Positions 17,101 through 25,592 of a stretch of DNA of 64,000 nt are shown here, piece by piece. The first letter of the stretch is position 1. Each line of letters opens with the position of its first letter. The DNA is from Thermodesulfobium narugense DSM 14796 (GTDB lineage Bacteria; Thermodesulfobiota; Thermodesulfobiia; Thermodesulfobiales; Thermodesulfobiaceae): NCBI RefSeq assembly GCF_000212395.1, contig NC_015499.1, positions 1,623,421 through 1,687,420 of the forward strand, in the 5' to 3' direction. The notes under the pieces are model-generated. The model made no database searches and was not told the DNA's origin. It worked only from the letters and a program-made list of their open reading frames with translations. The translations under genes and the position numbers were made by a program.

Positions 17101-17310
17101 CTATTTGGATTGAATATTGCTATTTTGTAAAGTATTTGCTTTAAGTTGTAAGTTTGGATTGTTACCACTTCCTTTTAGCGGTTTGGAGTTTTGTGTTAGG
17201 TTAGACACTTCTTGATTCACCATTGATTCGAAAAGGTTTGCCTTTTTATTGGTTGCTGTACTTTGAGTAATATTTAACAATGATCCGGAATCAATTCTGT
17301 TAAGGGCCAT
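17101..17310 (-). CDS. small hypothetical protein, 69-72 aa, Asn/Ser-rich
   Basis: The ATG at 17310 lies eight bases after AGGGAG; a GTG at 17319 would add three residues but abuts that Shine-Dalgarno. The product (MALNRIDSGSLLNITQSTAT and on) is polar, rich in Asn, Gln, Ser, Thr and Lys, and has no cysteine, signal or membrane helix. It looks disordered, with a short possible helix at NLFESMVNQEVSNLTQ. A terminator follows directly, and the ribosome-binding site is good, which support a real gene. I do not recognise it. It lies between cstA and the TauE/SafE gene, separated from each by its own signals. Confidence 0.55.
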   Translation of the reverse strand: MALNRIDSGSLLNITQSTATNKKANLFESMVNQEVSNLTQNSKPLKGSGNNPNLQLKANTLQNSNIQSK

Positions 17311-17373
17311 TTTTTTCACTCCCTTTTAGTTTAATATTATGTTCATTATATCACAAGATAGTGTATATAATCT

Positions 17374-18405
17374 TTATACTCCAGGAAGCGCTATTGCGAA
17401 AAAGCCCTTCATTATATAACCCACACCTACATATATTGCAAGGACTCCAAAGAGAATGTAGAGAAAGTTCATAGGCAAATACTTTTGAGTTTTAGGGCCA
17501 ATGTATGCGCCAATTAGTATTCCTGCCATACCTATAAGAATTGGTGGCGCTATCTTTATGCCAAAGACCAACCAACCTACTATTGTTGAAAGCATTCCAA
17601 GAGTTACTGCCATTACTGATGCACCTGGAACGATGTAGAAAGGAAGTCCAAGGACTATTGAGAGAAATGGAACGTATAGAAATCCTCCACCTACTCCTGC
17701 TACAGCAGATACAAATCCTACTATTATTCCAAACAAAAATGGTCCAAAGTTCTTTACCTTGAAGTGTTCTCCAAAGAAGTCAAATTCTACTGCTGCTAAA
17801 CTAAGCTTTAGATTTTCTATGCCCTTTAATTCATTAAGACGTCCTTCAGCTTTTAGTTTTTTTACTTCTTCTTGGAACCTCTTTGCAGCATCCTTTCCTT
17901 TGCTCTTTGCCTTTGCAGCAAAAGGAGTTACTTGATAGAACATAAATATAGATACAAGAAGTGTAAGACAACCAAATATACCTATAACGCTTGACATGTT
18001 TAGCTTGCCGCCTGTAAGCCATACTCCTGCTTGAGCACCAAGTACACTACCAATACCCATAGCAAGGCCAGCAGTCCAAATTAACCTCTTGTTTAAAAAC
18101 CACTGGATAGTACCCATAGTAGAATTTACGCTTGTAATAAGTGAGTTAGACAGCCTTATGTTGTCTGACAGATACTTTCCTGAATCTACTTCCTTGCCAT
18201 TTACTGTAGCCTTTATACCTTTTAGAGAGCTAGCCTTTGCGCCAAGACCTAATACAGATATATGGCCAAAACCTGCCATAATACCCCCAAATGCACCTAC
18301 CGTTGCCATAATCCAACCGTTCCAAATTGACCAAAGAAAATAAACTACTGCATCAATCTGAACTTTTTGATCCCCAACTTGAAGCCAATCTACTGGAAAA
18401 ATCAT
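17374..18405 (-). CDS. TauE/SafE (TSUP) family anion permease
   Basis: The 343-aa membrane protein has about eight hydrophobic helices with the TSUP repeats: VGAFGGIMAGFGHISVLGLG in the first half and VSAVAGVGGGFLYVPFL in the second. A long charged cytoplasmic loop (about residues 165-220, KAKSKGKDAAKRFQEEVKKL) separates the halves and is unusual in size. TSUP proteins move sulfite, sulfoacetate, sulfate and related anions. In a sulfate reducer, uptake or export of a sulfur oxyanion is plausible, but the substrate is not shown. The ATG follows AAAGGAGG. The gene lies next to a DUF169 gene in the same direction. Confidence 0.88.
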   Translation of the reverse strand: MIFPVDWLQVGDQKVQIDAVVYFLWSIWNGWIMATVGAFGGIMAGFGHISVLGLGAKASSLKGIKATVNGKEVDSGKYLSDNIRLSNSLITSVNSTMGTIQWFLNKRLIWTAGLAMGIGSVLGAQAGVWLTGGKLNMSSVIGIFGCLTLLVSIFMFYQVTPFAAKAKSKGKDAAKRFQEEVKKLKAEGRLNELKGIENLKLSLAAVEFDFFGEHFKVKNFGPFLFGIIVGFVSAVAGVGGGFLYVPFLSIVLGLPFYIVPGASVMAVTLGMLSTIVGWLVFGIKIAPPILIGMAGILIGAYIGPKTQKYLPMNFLYILFGVLAIYVGVGYIMKGFFAIALPGV

Positions 18406-18458
18406 ACGTCCTCCTTTCTAAGATATTAAGATATAAATAATAAATTAAATAAAATCAT

Positions 18459-19247
18459 TTACTTTGCGTTTTCACCTTTTTTAAAGACAATCAATGGGCA
18501 ATTTTTACAAACATCCGAACCAGGGAATTCATCTCCAGGCTTTACTATAGAAAGACTCCCGTACCTTTCAACTCTTTCCTTAAACCAGGAAAACAAATCT
18601 GCTATATCCTCACCAGGAATTACTACGTTAGTTTCACCCCTCTCGGTTTTGCCAGCATTATAGCTACCGCTACAAGCAGGGTGGGTAGATGCAAGTTTGG
18701 TATTATAAGCATAAACGTTACCAGCACAAGCCGCTGAATTCATCGTAACATTTGGCCTCATTGGATGAATATCTCTTACTGCCATCCAACCTACACTAAG
18801 TTGATAGGCTTGCATATTATCGCAATAGAAATGAACGACATCAGGATCAAAATGAGTCTTTGCAAGTGGCGAAACAACAATTGCCCTTAGTTTTCCTTCT
18901 TCCAATCTTGGCTTTGAAAGAAGAAATTTTTCAGCCTGTTTCATATCTCTTACATACTTTAAGTGGCTCTTTACCTCAGCTTCATCGAAACCCTTCCACC
19001 CAAATACATATGCAGCATTAGAGCAGCCTAAAGACTCCTTTTCCTGAAGAACTGTAATTCCTTTCATTCTAGGTCCAATTTCTGCTTGGCAAAATGTAAG
19101 AGGTTTATTTGGTACATAATAATCCTTTACATCTTTCTTGAAATCTTGCAGTTCTTCGTCTTTAAAAATAAATTTCACTGCGACAGGTAAGTGCATAAAT
19201 CTAAACTCTTTCATAAAAAAATCCTGAATCTCAGAATAGTTTCGCAT
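18459..19247 (-). CDS. DUF169 family protein
   Basis: The 262-aa soluble protein matches DUF169 in overall pattern: LPVAVKFIFKDEE at the start, the cysteine motif LTFCQAEIGPRMKG, a central VVHFYCDNMQAYQLS, and CAGNVYAYNTKLASTHPACSG. It ends with a CKNCPL pair. Family members occur mainly in anaerobes and archaea; their function is unknown, though conserved cysteines suggest metal or cluster binding. The ATG follows AAGGAGG. It is divergent from a Crp/Fnr regulator (19401-20075), and an inverted repeat lies between them, so co-regulation is likely. Confidence 0.8.
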   Translation of the reverse strand: MRNYSEIQDFFMKEFRFMHLPVAVKFIFKDEELQDFKKDVKDYYVPNKPLTFCQAEIGPRMKGITVLQEKESLGCSNAAYVFGWKGFDEAEVKSHLKYVRDMKQAEKFLLSKPRLEEGKLRAIVVSPLAKTHFDPDVVHFYCDNMQAYQLSVGWMAVRDIHPMRPNVTMNSAACAGNVYAYNTKLASTHPACSGSYNAGKTERGETNVVIPGEDIADLFSWFKERVERYGSLSIVKPGDEFPGSDVCKNCPLIVFKKGENAK

Positions 19248-19321
19248 AAGTCCTCCTTATTTATTAATACACTTAATATATAAATTATTATTTTTTATAA
19301 AAAATTTTTCAGTCATATTTA

Positions 19322-19363
19322 TTACTAAAAAATGTCAGCTATGTTACACTATAATTATTTAGT
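19322..19363. promoter_or_regulatory. inverted repeat and -10 box between DUF169 and a Crp/Fnr gene
   Basis: TTACTAAA (19322-19329) and TTTAGTAA (19356-19363) form an inverted repeat around a TATAAT box (19350-19355). Inside lies TGTCA-N6-TTACA (19334-19349), a weak CRP-like half-site pair. The arrangement suits autoregulation by the adjacent regulator. All assignments are by eye. Confidence 0.4.
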
Positions 19364-19400
19364 AAAATATATTTATAAACTTATTATGAGGGAGATAACT

Positions 19401-20075
19401 TTGGATAATATTTTGCTTTTAGACAAAGAACTTAAAGAATTTACAGAACAAGAGTGGCATAAGCTTTTAGAAAGAGCAATAGTCATGAAACTTCCTAAGG
19501 GTTCTACAGTTTTTTCTGCATCAGAAAAATCTCAAGGAGTTTTTATAATCAAATCTGGATGGGTAAAAATTTCAAGAATTTCAAAAGATGGCAAAGAATC
19601 TGTCGTTGGTTGTATAAGAAATCCCAAAGAAATCATAGGATTAGCCGAAGTTTTGTTAAATAAAAACAGAACTTGCAATGCGGTTGCTATTACAGATATA
19701 GAAATAGGTTTCTTAAAAACAGAAGATTTTTACAATCTAATAAAAGAAGATTTTAATATCTCTCTTAAAATAATGAGACTTTTAGCTGCGCGCATGAGAG
19801 AAGCCGAAGAAAATGTGCACAACCTTAGTTCTAATTATGTCTCAAAGAGACTTGCTTCTTTCTTATATAAAGCTTCTTTCAAATGGGGAATAGACGATGA
19901 AGACGGCATAAAAATTCCTTTGAACTTAACGCATGAAGAAATTGCTCAGGTAGTGGGCACAAGTAGACAAACCACTACAAAAGCTCTTAACATGCTACAA
20001 AAAAAAGGCATTATAAAATTAGAAAAAAAACAAATAAAGATCCTCGATATAAAAAAACTTTTAAGTTACAAATAA
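19401..20075 (+). CDS. Crp/Fnr family transcriptional regulator
   Basis: The preferred start is the TTG at 19401, six bases after GGGAG; the frame stays open to an ATG at 19332, but that start has no Shine-Dalgarno and the added residues look unrelated. The protein (about 224 aa) has an effector barrel (GVFIIKSGWVKISRISKDGK) and a winged helix near the end (LTHEEIAQVVGTSRQTTTKALNML). No FNR-type cysteine set is present. It is divergent from the DUF169 gene and is the second Crp/Fnr regulator within 8 kb, not a close copy of the first. A terminator follows directly. The effector is unknown. Confidence 0.85.
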   Translation: MDNILLLDKELKEFTEQEWHKLLERAIVMKLPKGSTVFSASEKSQGVFIIKSGWVKISRISKDGKESVVGCIRNPKEIIGLAEVLLNKNRTCNAVAITDIEIGFLKTEDFYNLIKEDFNISLKIMRLLAARMREAEENVHNLSSNYVSKRLASFLYKASFKWGIDDEDGIKIPLNLTHEEIAQVVGTSRQTTTKALNMLQKKGIIKLEKKQIKILDIKKLLSYK

Positions 20076-20077
20076 AC

Positions 20078-20105
20078 AAAGATCCGGGAAATCTCCCGGA
20101 TCTTT
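20078..20105. terminator. bidirectional terminator
   Basis: Perfect 12-base arms AAAGATCCGGGA and TCCCGGATCTTT with a four-base loop lie between the convergent Crp/Fnr gene and the end of the sulfate-reduction cluster. It is the expected 3' end of the qmo transcript. Confidence 0.92.
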
Positions 20106-20113
20106 ATAAAAAG

Positions 20114-20875
20114 TTACGTTTTCTTTGGCTCAAGAGTTTTTTTGATCCTGAACATAAAAAACAAGTAGTCTATACCAAATTTCAGAAGTTCTTCGTCACT
20201 TGTTTTCATTGCTTCAATTCTCTCTTTGCTTATCTCGAAAATATCCAAAAATTTAGTATCAAAAACAAATTTTCTAAACTTATCCAGGTCATAGACTGCC
20301 ATAAAATACAAAGAAGCTTCCTTCTCGTTGAATGGTTCTACTCCCATCACATTTCTTCTAAGAATAAATTCAAGCCAATCCTTGTTCTTTTCCAACAAAT
20401 AATCAGCATTTTGATCTTGAAGCCAATCGCCTACTGTAAATTCTTTGCCTTGAGAAAAGCCTTTACAAAACTTTTCTCTAATAAAAAAGAAAAACTCATC
20501 TTCAGGATTTGGATCGTCTTTTTTTCTTAAAGCAGCTATCCCAATAGGATAAGTCCTACAAAGAAGTGGTCTATTTTGATAAATGCTGCAACCTTCTTCT
20601 TTACTAAAAACACACAATCTTTCGTTAGGCTTTAGCATAATTTGAACCATTGGAATCTTAGTTTTTGGATCAATAATTACTTTAGTGTTATTTTGCAAAA
20701 ATTCTCCTGAGGACTGCCCAAGAGCAGTCCTCATTTCTAATACGTCGTAGGGAGTTAAAAGTATATCAACATCTCTACAACATAAATTCCAACAACTCAA
20801 ATCTTTATTACAGCTAAACGTAAACTTAGAAGACCTATCCAGCGCAACCCTTTCAACAACATCCATATTAGGCAT
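20114..20875 (-). CDS. YkgJ family cysteine-cluster protein at the end of the qmo operon
   Basis: The 253-aa protein has the cysteine pattern of the YkgJ/Fli-type zinc- or iron-binding family: CNKDLSCWNLCCRDVDILLT near the start, then CSIYQNRPLLCRTYPIG in the middle and a further Cys in KFCKGF. Family members are thought to bind a metal or iron-sulfur centre, but the role is not known. It follows qmoC by 20 bases and precedes the cluster's terminator, so it is co-transcribed with the APS-reductase electron pathway. A role in assembly or electron transfer for that pathway is an inference. Confidence 0.8.
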   Translation of the reverse strand: MPNMDVVERVALDRSSKFTFSCNKDLSCWNLCCRDVDILLTPYDVLEMRTALGQSSGEFLQNNTKVIIDPKTKIPMVQIMLKPNERLCVFSKEEGCSIYQNRPLLCRTYPIGIAALRKKDDPNPEDEFFFFIREKFCKGFSQGKEFTVGDWLQDQNADYLLEKNKDWLEFILRRNVMGVEPFNEKEASLYFMAVYDLDKFRKFVFDTKFLDIFEISKERIEAMKTSDEELLKFGIDYLFFMFRIKKTLEPKKT

Positions 20876-20895
20876 AAAAAAACCTCATTTCCAAA

Positions 20896-22077
20896 CTATT
20901 CTTGAAGGGCATCTGGTTCTCCGCGGTTGGCTAAATTAGAATATGCGAGAGCTAAAGTTCTATAAGCAAGGTGTGCAATTTTAAAGAAAGGTGCATATAT
21001 AAACAAAAACATTACAAATACAAGATGTATAAAGTATGTCCAGTATGCAATGCTTGCAAGATTCATAAGTCTAAAGATCTCTGCGCCCATTCCAGTAAAC
21101 CCAAGTCCTGCTACAACGATCAACAAAAGCCAATCAAAGCTTGAATTCGTACCAACCTTAAGAGTTGATCTTGTATTTATCATCCAGATTGCCCCTATAA
21201 TTAGTGCTATCCCCGAAATATTACCAAGTATTTTTACAGGGTCATACAAAGGATAAGGGGAAGGGTATCTCAAAACCCACTCATATACCGAAGCAGTAGC
21301 AGTCGTAAGGGCTAACCCGACAAAAGACCAAAAAACAAGTAAGTGGGTAGTAGATCTGACCTTCATAGTATTACAAAGCTTAAACCTCGCAGAAGTAAGA
21401 GCTTCCCAGATAACACCAGCAAATAATCCTATAATACTGCCCTGAAACATAACAGGATAAGATCTTTCAGAATTTAAAGCCTTCCAATAATTAGATAAAC
21501 CTATCCAAAAACAAACTACAGCAAACAGGGCAGCAGGCAAAAAGAAGATATCTATTCCAGTTACAGTTGGAAATAATTTTGCAAAAACAATTTTACCTAC
21601 AGTTGAATGTTCACCCTCAATAGACAGATCTACTAGAGCCTGTGGATTTGCAAGGTATTGTAATTTCCCATTAAGCATAAGATCTATCAAGAGTATAACA
21701 ACTGGCAATAGAAAAGCAAATGGCCACATTGCAGGTTTGCTTACAAGTTTAGCCAAAAATTTTACTGGTGCATATTCTTCTATAGTAATTTTCCTTAAAG
21801 CGCCCAAAACGTCACCCGGCTTTGCACCTCTTGGACAATACGCCGTGCAATCTGCGCATTGATGACATAACCAAATATCAGCGTCTTTAAGAAGTGCATC
21901 TTTCATCCCCCATTGTGCCATAACCATTTCTTTCCTTGGAAATGGTGAATTATTGGGAGCAAGGTTGCAGACAACAGAACACGTAGCACATTGGTAGCAC
22001 TTTTTAACGCTATCGCCACCATTAGCAATAATTTCCTTTATGAAATCTAAATCAGTCTTTACAATTTTTTTCGCCAT
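20896..22077 (-). CDS. qmoC: quinone-interacting membrane-bound oxidoreductase subunit QmoC
   Basis: QmoC links the quinone pool to QmoAB. The N-terminal 100 residues hold two cluster motifs, CYQCATCSVVCNLAPNN and CHQCADCTAYCPRGAKPG, as in HdrC. The rest is a cytochrome-b-like membrane domain of about six helices similar to nitrate reductase gamma, with histidines for haem b in the helices. The ATG at 22077 is set six bases after AGGGGAGG; an ATG two codons upstream touches that sequence. It follows qmoB with almost no gap. Monoderm sulfate reducers usually lack qmoC and use HdrBC instead, so its presence is notable. Confidence 0.94.
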   Translation of the reverse strand: MAKKIVKTDLDFIKEIIANGGDSVKKCYQCATCSVVCNLAPNNSPFPRKEMVMAQWGMKDALLKDADIWLCHQCADCTAYCPRGAKPGDVLGALRKITIEEYAPVKFLAKLVSKPAMWPFAFLLPVVILLIDLMLNGKLQYLANPQALVDLSIEGEHSTVGKIVFAKLFPTVTGIDIFFLPAALFAVVCFWIGLSNYWKALNSERSYPVMFQGSIIGLFAGVIWEALTSARFKLCNTMKVRSTTHLLVFWSFVGLALTTATASVYEWVLRYPSPYPLYDPVKILGNISGIALIIGAIWMINTRSTLKVGTNSSFDWLLLIVVAGLGFTGMGAEIFRLMNLASIAYWTYFIHLVFVMFLFIYAPFFKIAHLAYRTLALAYSNLANRGEPDALQE

Positions 22078-22089
22078 TTTCATCCTCCC

Positions 22090-24237
22090 CTAAAAGCCCT
22101 TGAATGGGTTAGGACCAATTTCTTTAACCCTATCAACATAACCCTTTAGAATGTCCGCTATATTTACATAATCAGAGATCTGAACTTGCATCATCTCCAC
22201 CCTTTCGGATTCAAGACCAAGTCTATCAAGAGTTTCTCCTACCTTTCCAAATCTATAGTTACAAAGTTCTGATCCCTTGATGTAGTGACATTGATAATTT
22301 TCACCAAACTTACAGCCTAGAACCAATGCACCGTCCAAACCATTTCCAAGTCCATCAGCAATCCAGACAAGGTTCATATTTCCTGCACATCTAAGAGGAA
22401 TAAACCTAATACCAGGTGGGAACCTATGTCTCAGGAAAGCCGCAGCATCAAGAGCAGGATAGGCATCATTTTCACAAACAAAAGCCAGATAGCGAAGTTT
22501 TTCTTCGTCATCTTCTGGAACTTCAATCTCTTTTATCATTGAGTTAACCATGTCAATTGAAAAGTCGTGGAAAGAAACGATCCTTTCAGGACATGCGCCC
22601 ATACAGGTTCCACATCTTCTACAACGGTTAAATTTGTAGAATGGGGTTCCTTTCTCGTCTTCATCTATTGCGCCAAATGGGCACTCTTCGGTACAACGCT
22701 TGCAGGAAGTACACCTTTGCATAAATACCTGTGGATAGGACTTCTCCCATCCTCTTGGATGAACAGCTAAACCTCTTTCATAGTGCCACATACATTGAAC
22801 TGCCTTTAGAGCTGCTCCTACAGAATCCTGTATGCATCCATATGTTTCCATCGGTGCCCTTATCGTACCGCATGGGTATATCCCAGTTCTCCTACTCTCA
22901 TACGGAAAGCAAACATAATTAGAGTCAGGATAGTAGCCAGTATCCAGTAGAGGTAGTTCAAGCCCCTGTCTGTACTGCAAATTCAAAATATCTGGCTTCT
23001 CTTGGTTTGCATTAGAAACCATACCTACCACAAGAACAACCAAATCTGCTTCTATAGAGAGTTCATCACCCAGCAGGGTATCAGTTATATCAACGTTCAA
23101 AGAAGTATCTTCCGACAAAGAAACGCTTTTTATTTCACATTTTGTCAGAAGGATGCCTGGATCGTTTTGAAGTTCTTTGTAAAACAATTCAAACTGAGAA
23201 GGCGTTCTTATATCCTTATAAAGAACATAAGCTACTCCATCATTGATATCTCTGACATATTTTGCTTGTTTTAGAGAAGCAGCACAACAATATCCAGAAC
23301 AATATGGGAGATGCTCTGGGTCCCTTGAACCAGCACACAGCACGAAGGCGACTCTTTTAGCAACCTTACCGTCAGATGGCCTCGTTATCTTTCCAGTTTC
23401 CCTTACCATTCTTTCAAAATCTACATTTGAGATTACATCTGGAGAAATACCAAAACCTAACTTATCGAGTTTTGAAACGTCATATGGAGTGAAGCCAGCT
23501 GCGGCTATTATAGTACCAAATCTTTTTACCTTTTCTTCACCAGCTACGTTTAATGTAACATCAAAAAGTCCAGGCATTCCTTCAGTTTTAACAATCTTTG
23601 TATTTAGTAAAACAGTTATATTAGGATCAGCTTCTACCTCTTTAATCATCTTAAAAACAGCAGGCTCTTCCAGCGAAGTGAATGGATACTTTGTTGGAGT
23701 GGTCTTGTACCATTTTGCTGCCCAACCGCCAAGTTTGTCTTCTTTTTCAATTACTGTAACTTTAAAACCAGCTTTTGAGGATTCGATAGCAGCTGAAAGA
23801 CCAGACGTACCTCCACCCACAACCAGGATCTCTTCTGACAGGTCTTCACCAATCCATGGTTCAGGCAAATTAGTCTTCTCTGCCTTAACAATGCCCATAC
23901 GAAGATAATCTTGTGCTGCCATCTGGGCATCATCACTTTTTGGTTCCATAACCCAGGCAACAAATTCTCTAATGTTTACACGTTCAACAATACAACCAGG
24001 GAAATTAAAGATATCAGTCTTTACTCTCGGACTGCAAGCAGCAATAACTATTGTATTTATGCCATCATTAGCAATGTCGTTCTTTATTTCTTCTACAAAG
24101 TCGGGATTGCAAACGCTAGCGTTTGTTTTAACCAAAGACACGCCTTTTTCTTTAGCTATTTCTACCAGTTTCTCAATATCAACTGCATCGCCAATTTCAC
24201 ATCCAGAACAAATATAAACGCCTATTTTCTTATCCAT
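22090..24237 (-). CDS. qmoB: quinone-interacting membrane-bound oxidoreductase subunit QmoB
   Basis: The 715-aa flavoprotein resembles HdrA joined to MvhD. An N-terminal cysteine region (YICSGCEIGDAVDIEKLV) is followed by an FAD-binding fold (ILVVGGGTSGLSAAIES) near residue 140. Two 4Fe-4S motifs, CTSCKRCTEECPFGAID and CRRCGTCMGACPERIVS, lie near residues 510-550. The C-terminal 140 residues match the MvhD delta-subunit fold, with conserved cysteines (LRCAGN, LGCKFGENYQCHY). QmoB passes electrons between QmoC and the AprBA side. It lies three bases after qmoA. Length matches known QmoB proteins (about 750 aa). Confidence 0.95.
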   Translation of the reverse strand: MDKKIGVYICSGCEIGDAVDIEKLVEIAKEKGVSLVKTNASVCNPDFVEEIKNDIANDGINTIVIAACSPRVKTDIFNFPGCIVERVNIREFVAWVMEPKSDDAQMAAQDYLRMGIVKAEKTNLPEPWIGEDLSEEILVVGGGTSGLSAAIESSKAGFKVTVIEKEDKLGGWAAKWYKTTPTKYPFTSLEEPAVFKMIKEVEADPNITVLLNTKIVKTEGMPGLFDVTLNVAGEEKVKRFGTIIAAAGFTPYDVSKLDKLGFGISPDVISNVDFERMVRETGKITRPSDGKVAKRVAFVLCAGSRDPEHLPYCSGYCCAASLKQAKYVRDINDGVAYVLYKDIRTPSQFELFYKELQNDPGILLTKCEIKSVSLSEDTSLNVDITDTLLGDELSIEADLVVLVVGMVSNANQEKPDILNLQYRQGLELPLLDTGYYPDSNYVCFPYESRRTGIYPCGTIRAPMETYGCIQDSVGAALKAVQCMWHYERGLAVHPRGWEKSYPQVFMQRCTSCKRCTEECPFGAIDEDEKGTPFYKFNRCRRCGTCMGACPERIVSFHDFSIDMVNSMIKEIEVPEDDEEKLRYLAFVCENDAYPALDAAAFLRHRFPPGIRFIPLRCAGNMNLVWIADGLGNGLDGALVLGCKFGENYQCHYIKGSELCNYRFGKVGETLDRLGLESERVEMMQVQISDYVNIADILKGYVDRVKEIGPNPFKGF

Positions 24238-24240
24238 TTA

Positions 24241-25503
24241 TTAATTCCCCCTTCCTGATATGCTTTGAAGGGCTTTAAGCACTGAGCCTGTTGCTGAGTG
24301 CAAAGAGCGTATTACATCAAAGGGCATAACAGCAGAACCGGCAAGATATATGCCATCTGGCAAACTGTCAGGATCTATAAAACCTTCAGGAGTCTTTTTA
24401 GCATTAAATGGTAAATTCCAGTCTACACTTGTAGGTTGCATACCTGTAGCCAAAACAACCATATCAAATCTTTCTTTGCTCTTTGAACCTGCCAAAATGT
24501 CTTCTGCTTCTACCCACACATCACCAGAAGGATCTGCTTCAATATTTGCAACTTTTCCCTTTATAAAGAATATATTTGGATTTTCCTTGACACTCCAGTA
24601 AAATTGTTCATATCTGCCGGGAGTTCTTATGTCAATATAGTAAACTGTAGCTTTTACTTCTGGATCTTGATCTAACAGGTAAGTGCACTGTTTAAGAGAT
24701 GCCATACAACATATATATGAGCAATAAGGAAGGTGATTTTCATCTCTTGAACCTGCACACTGAACAAACGCAACATTTTTAACAGGCTTTCCATCTGATG
24801 GTCTTAAAATCTTTCCGCCTGTAGGCCCTGACGGTGATGCGAGTCTCTCCATCATCATATTTGTAATAACATTTGGAACTACTCCGAATTTCAAATTGTC
24901 AATTTTTGTAGCATCATAAGGTTGCCATCCAGTAGTTACAATTATCGAGTCAACGGTTATATCTATAATTTTCTCTTTCATTTTTAAATCAATCGCATTA
25001 TACTTACACGCATCAATACACTTTGAGCACTTTTCTCCCAGACAAACGTTCGGATCGATAACTGCATATGGAGGATTGGCAAACTCAAAGGGGCTGTATA
25101 TAGCTTTTGACTTATTCATATTAAAATTAAATTCATTTTCCCTTTCTACAGGACAAACATTAAAACACTCTCCACACAGAGTACAGTTATCATTTACAAA
25201 ACGAGGCATTTTTTTAAGGGTAACCTTAAAGTTGCCTTTTGAACCTTCAACTTTTAAGACTTCTGTTTGTGTCAAAATCTCAACGCCTTTATTTTCCCTC
25301 ATACGTCTAAAATTAAGCTCTAGACCACATGTTGGAGGACAAAGTTTTGGGAAATATTTAGTCAATTGGGCTACTCTACCGCCCAAATAAGGATTTTTTT
25401 CTACAAGGTAAACCCCTACACCCGTTTCAGCGGCTTCAATAGCAGCAGTAACACCACTAATGCCACCACCGATAACTAGTACCTTTCCTTGAAATTCTAT
25501 CAT
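24241..25503 (-). CDS. qmoA: quinone-interacting membrane-bound oxidoreductase subunit QmoA
   Basis: The 420-aa HdrA-like flavoprotein starts with an FAD-binding fold (VLVIGGGISGVTAAIEAAET) and the YLGGRVAQLTKYFPKLCPP motif. It carries a ferredoxin-like cluster, CTLCGECFNVCP (about residue 115), and a second cysteine group, CLGEKCSKCIDAC (about 155). CAGSRDENHLPYCSYICCMA is the conserved HdrA segment. QmoA is thought to be the subunit that meets AprBA. A Shine-Dalgarno GGAGG precedes the ATG. A hairpin lies between aprA and this gene (25533-25564), so the level of qmo messenger may differ from that of apr. Confidence 0.95.
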   Translation of the reverse strand: MIEFQGKVLVIGGGISGVTAAIEAAETGVGVYLVEKNPYLGGRVAQLTKYFPKLCPPTCGLELNFRRMRENKGVEILTQTEVLKVEGSKGNFKVTLKKMPRFVNDNCTLCGECFNVCPVERENEFNFNMNKSKAIYSPFEFANPPYAVIDPNVCLGEKCSKCIDACKYNAIDLKMKEKIIDITVDSIIVTTGWQPYDATKIDNLKFGVVPNVITNMMMERLASPSGPTGGKILRPSDGKPVKNVAFVQCAGSRDENHLPYCSYICCMASLKQCTYLLDQDPEVKATVYYIDIRTPGRYEQFYWSVKENPNIFFIKGKVANIEADPSGDVWVEAEDILAGSKSKERFDMVVLATGMQPTSVDWNLPFNAKKTPEGFIDPDSLPDGIYLAGSAVMPFDVIRSLHSATGSVLKALQSISGRGN

Positions 25504-25532
25504 CTACCCTACCTCCAAATAATTTAAAAAAT

Positions 25533-25564
25533 AAGTGCTGTGAGGCTTTGCCCCCACAGCACTT
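25533..25564 (-). terminator. terminator-like hairpin between aprA and qmoA
   Basis: Arms AAGTGCTGTG and CACAGCACTT enclose a 12-base loop. On the minus strand the hairpin is followed by ATTTTTTAAATTATTT, an imperfect T-run. It lies 29 bases after the aprA stop and 30 before qmoA. Because qmoA has no clear separate promoter in the short gap, partial readthrough is likely. Confidence 0.7.
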
Positions 25565-25592
25565 AATATGTGATACTTAAATCTTATTTCGA

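Noticed and set aside
22567-24258. Several plus-strand frames opposite qmoB, one of 221 codons
   Set aside because: They lie opposite a gene with clear motifs along its full length, share no family pattern and lack ribosome sites.
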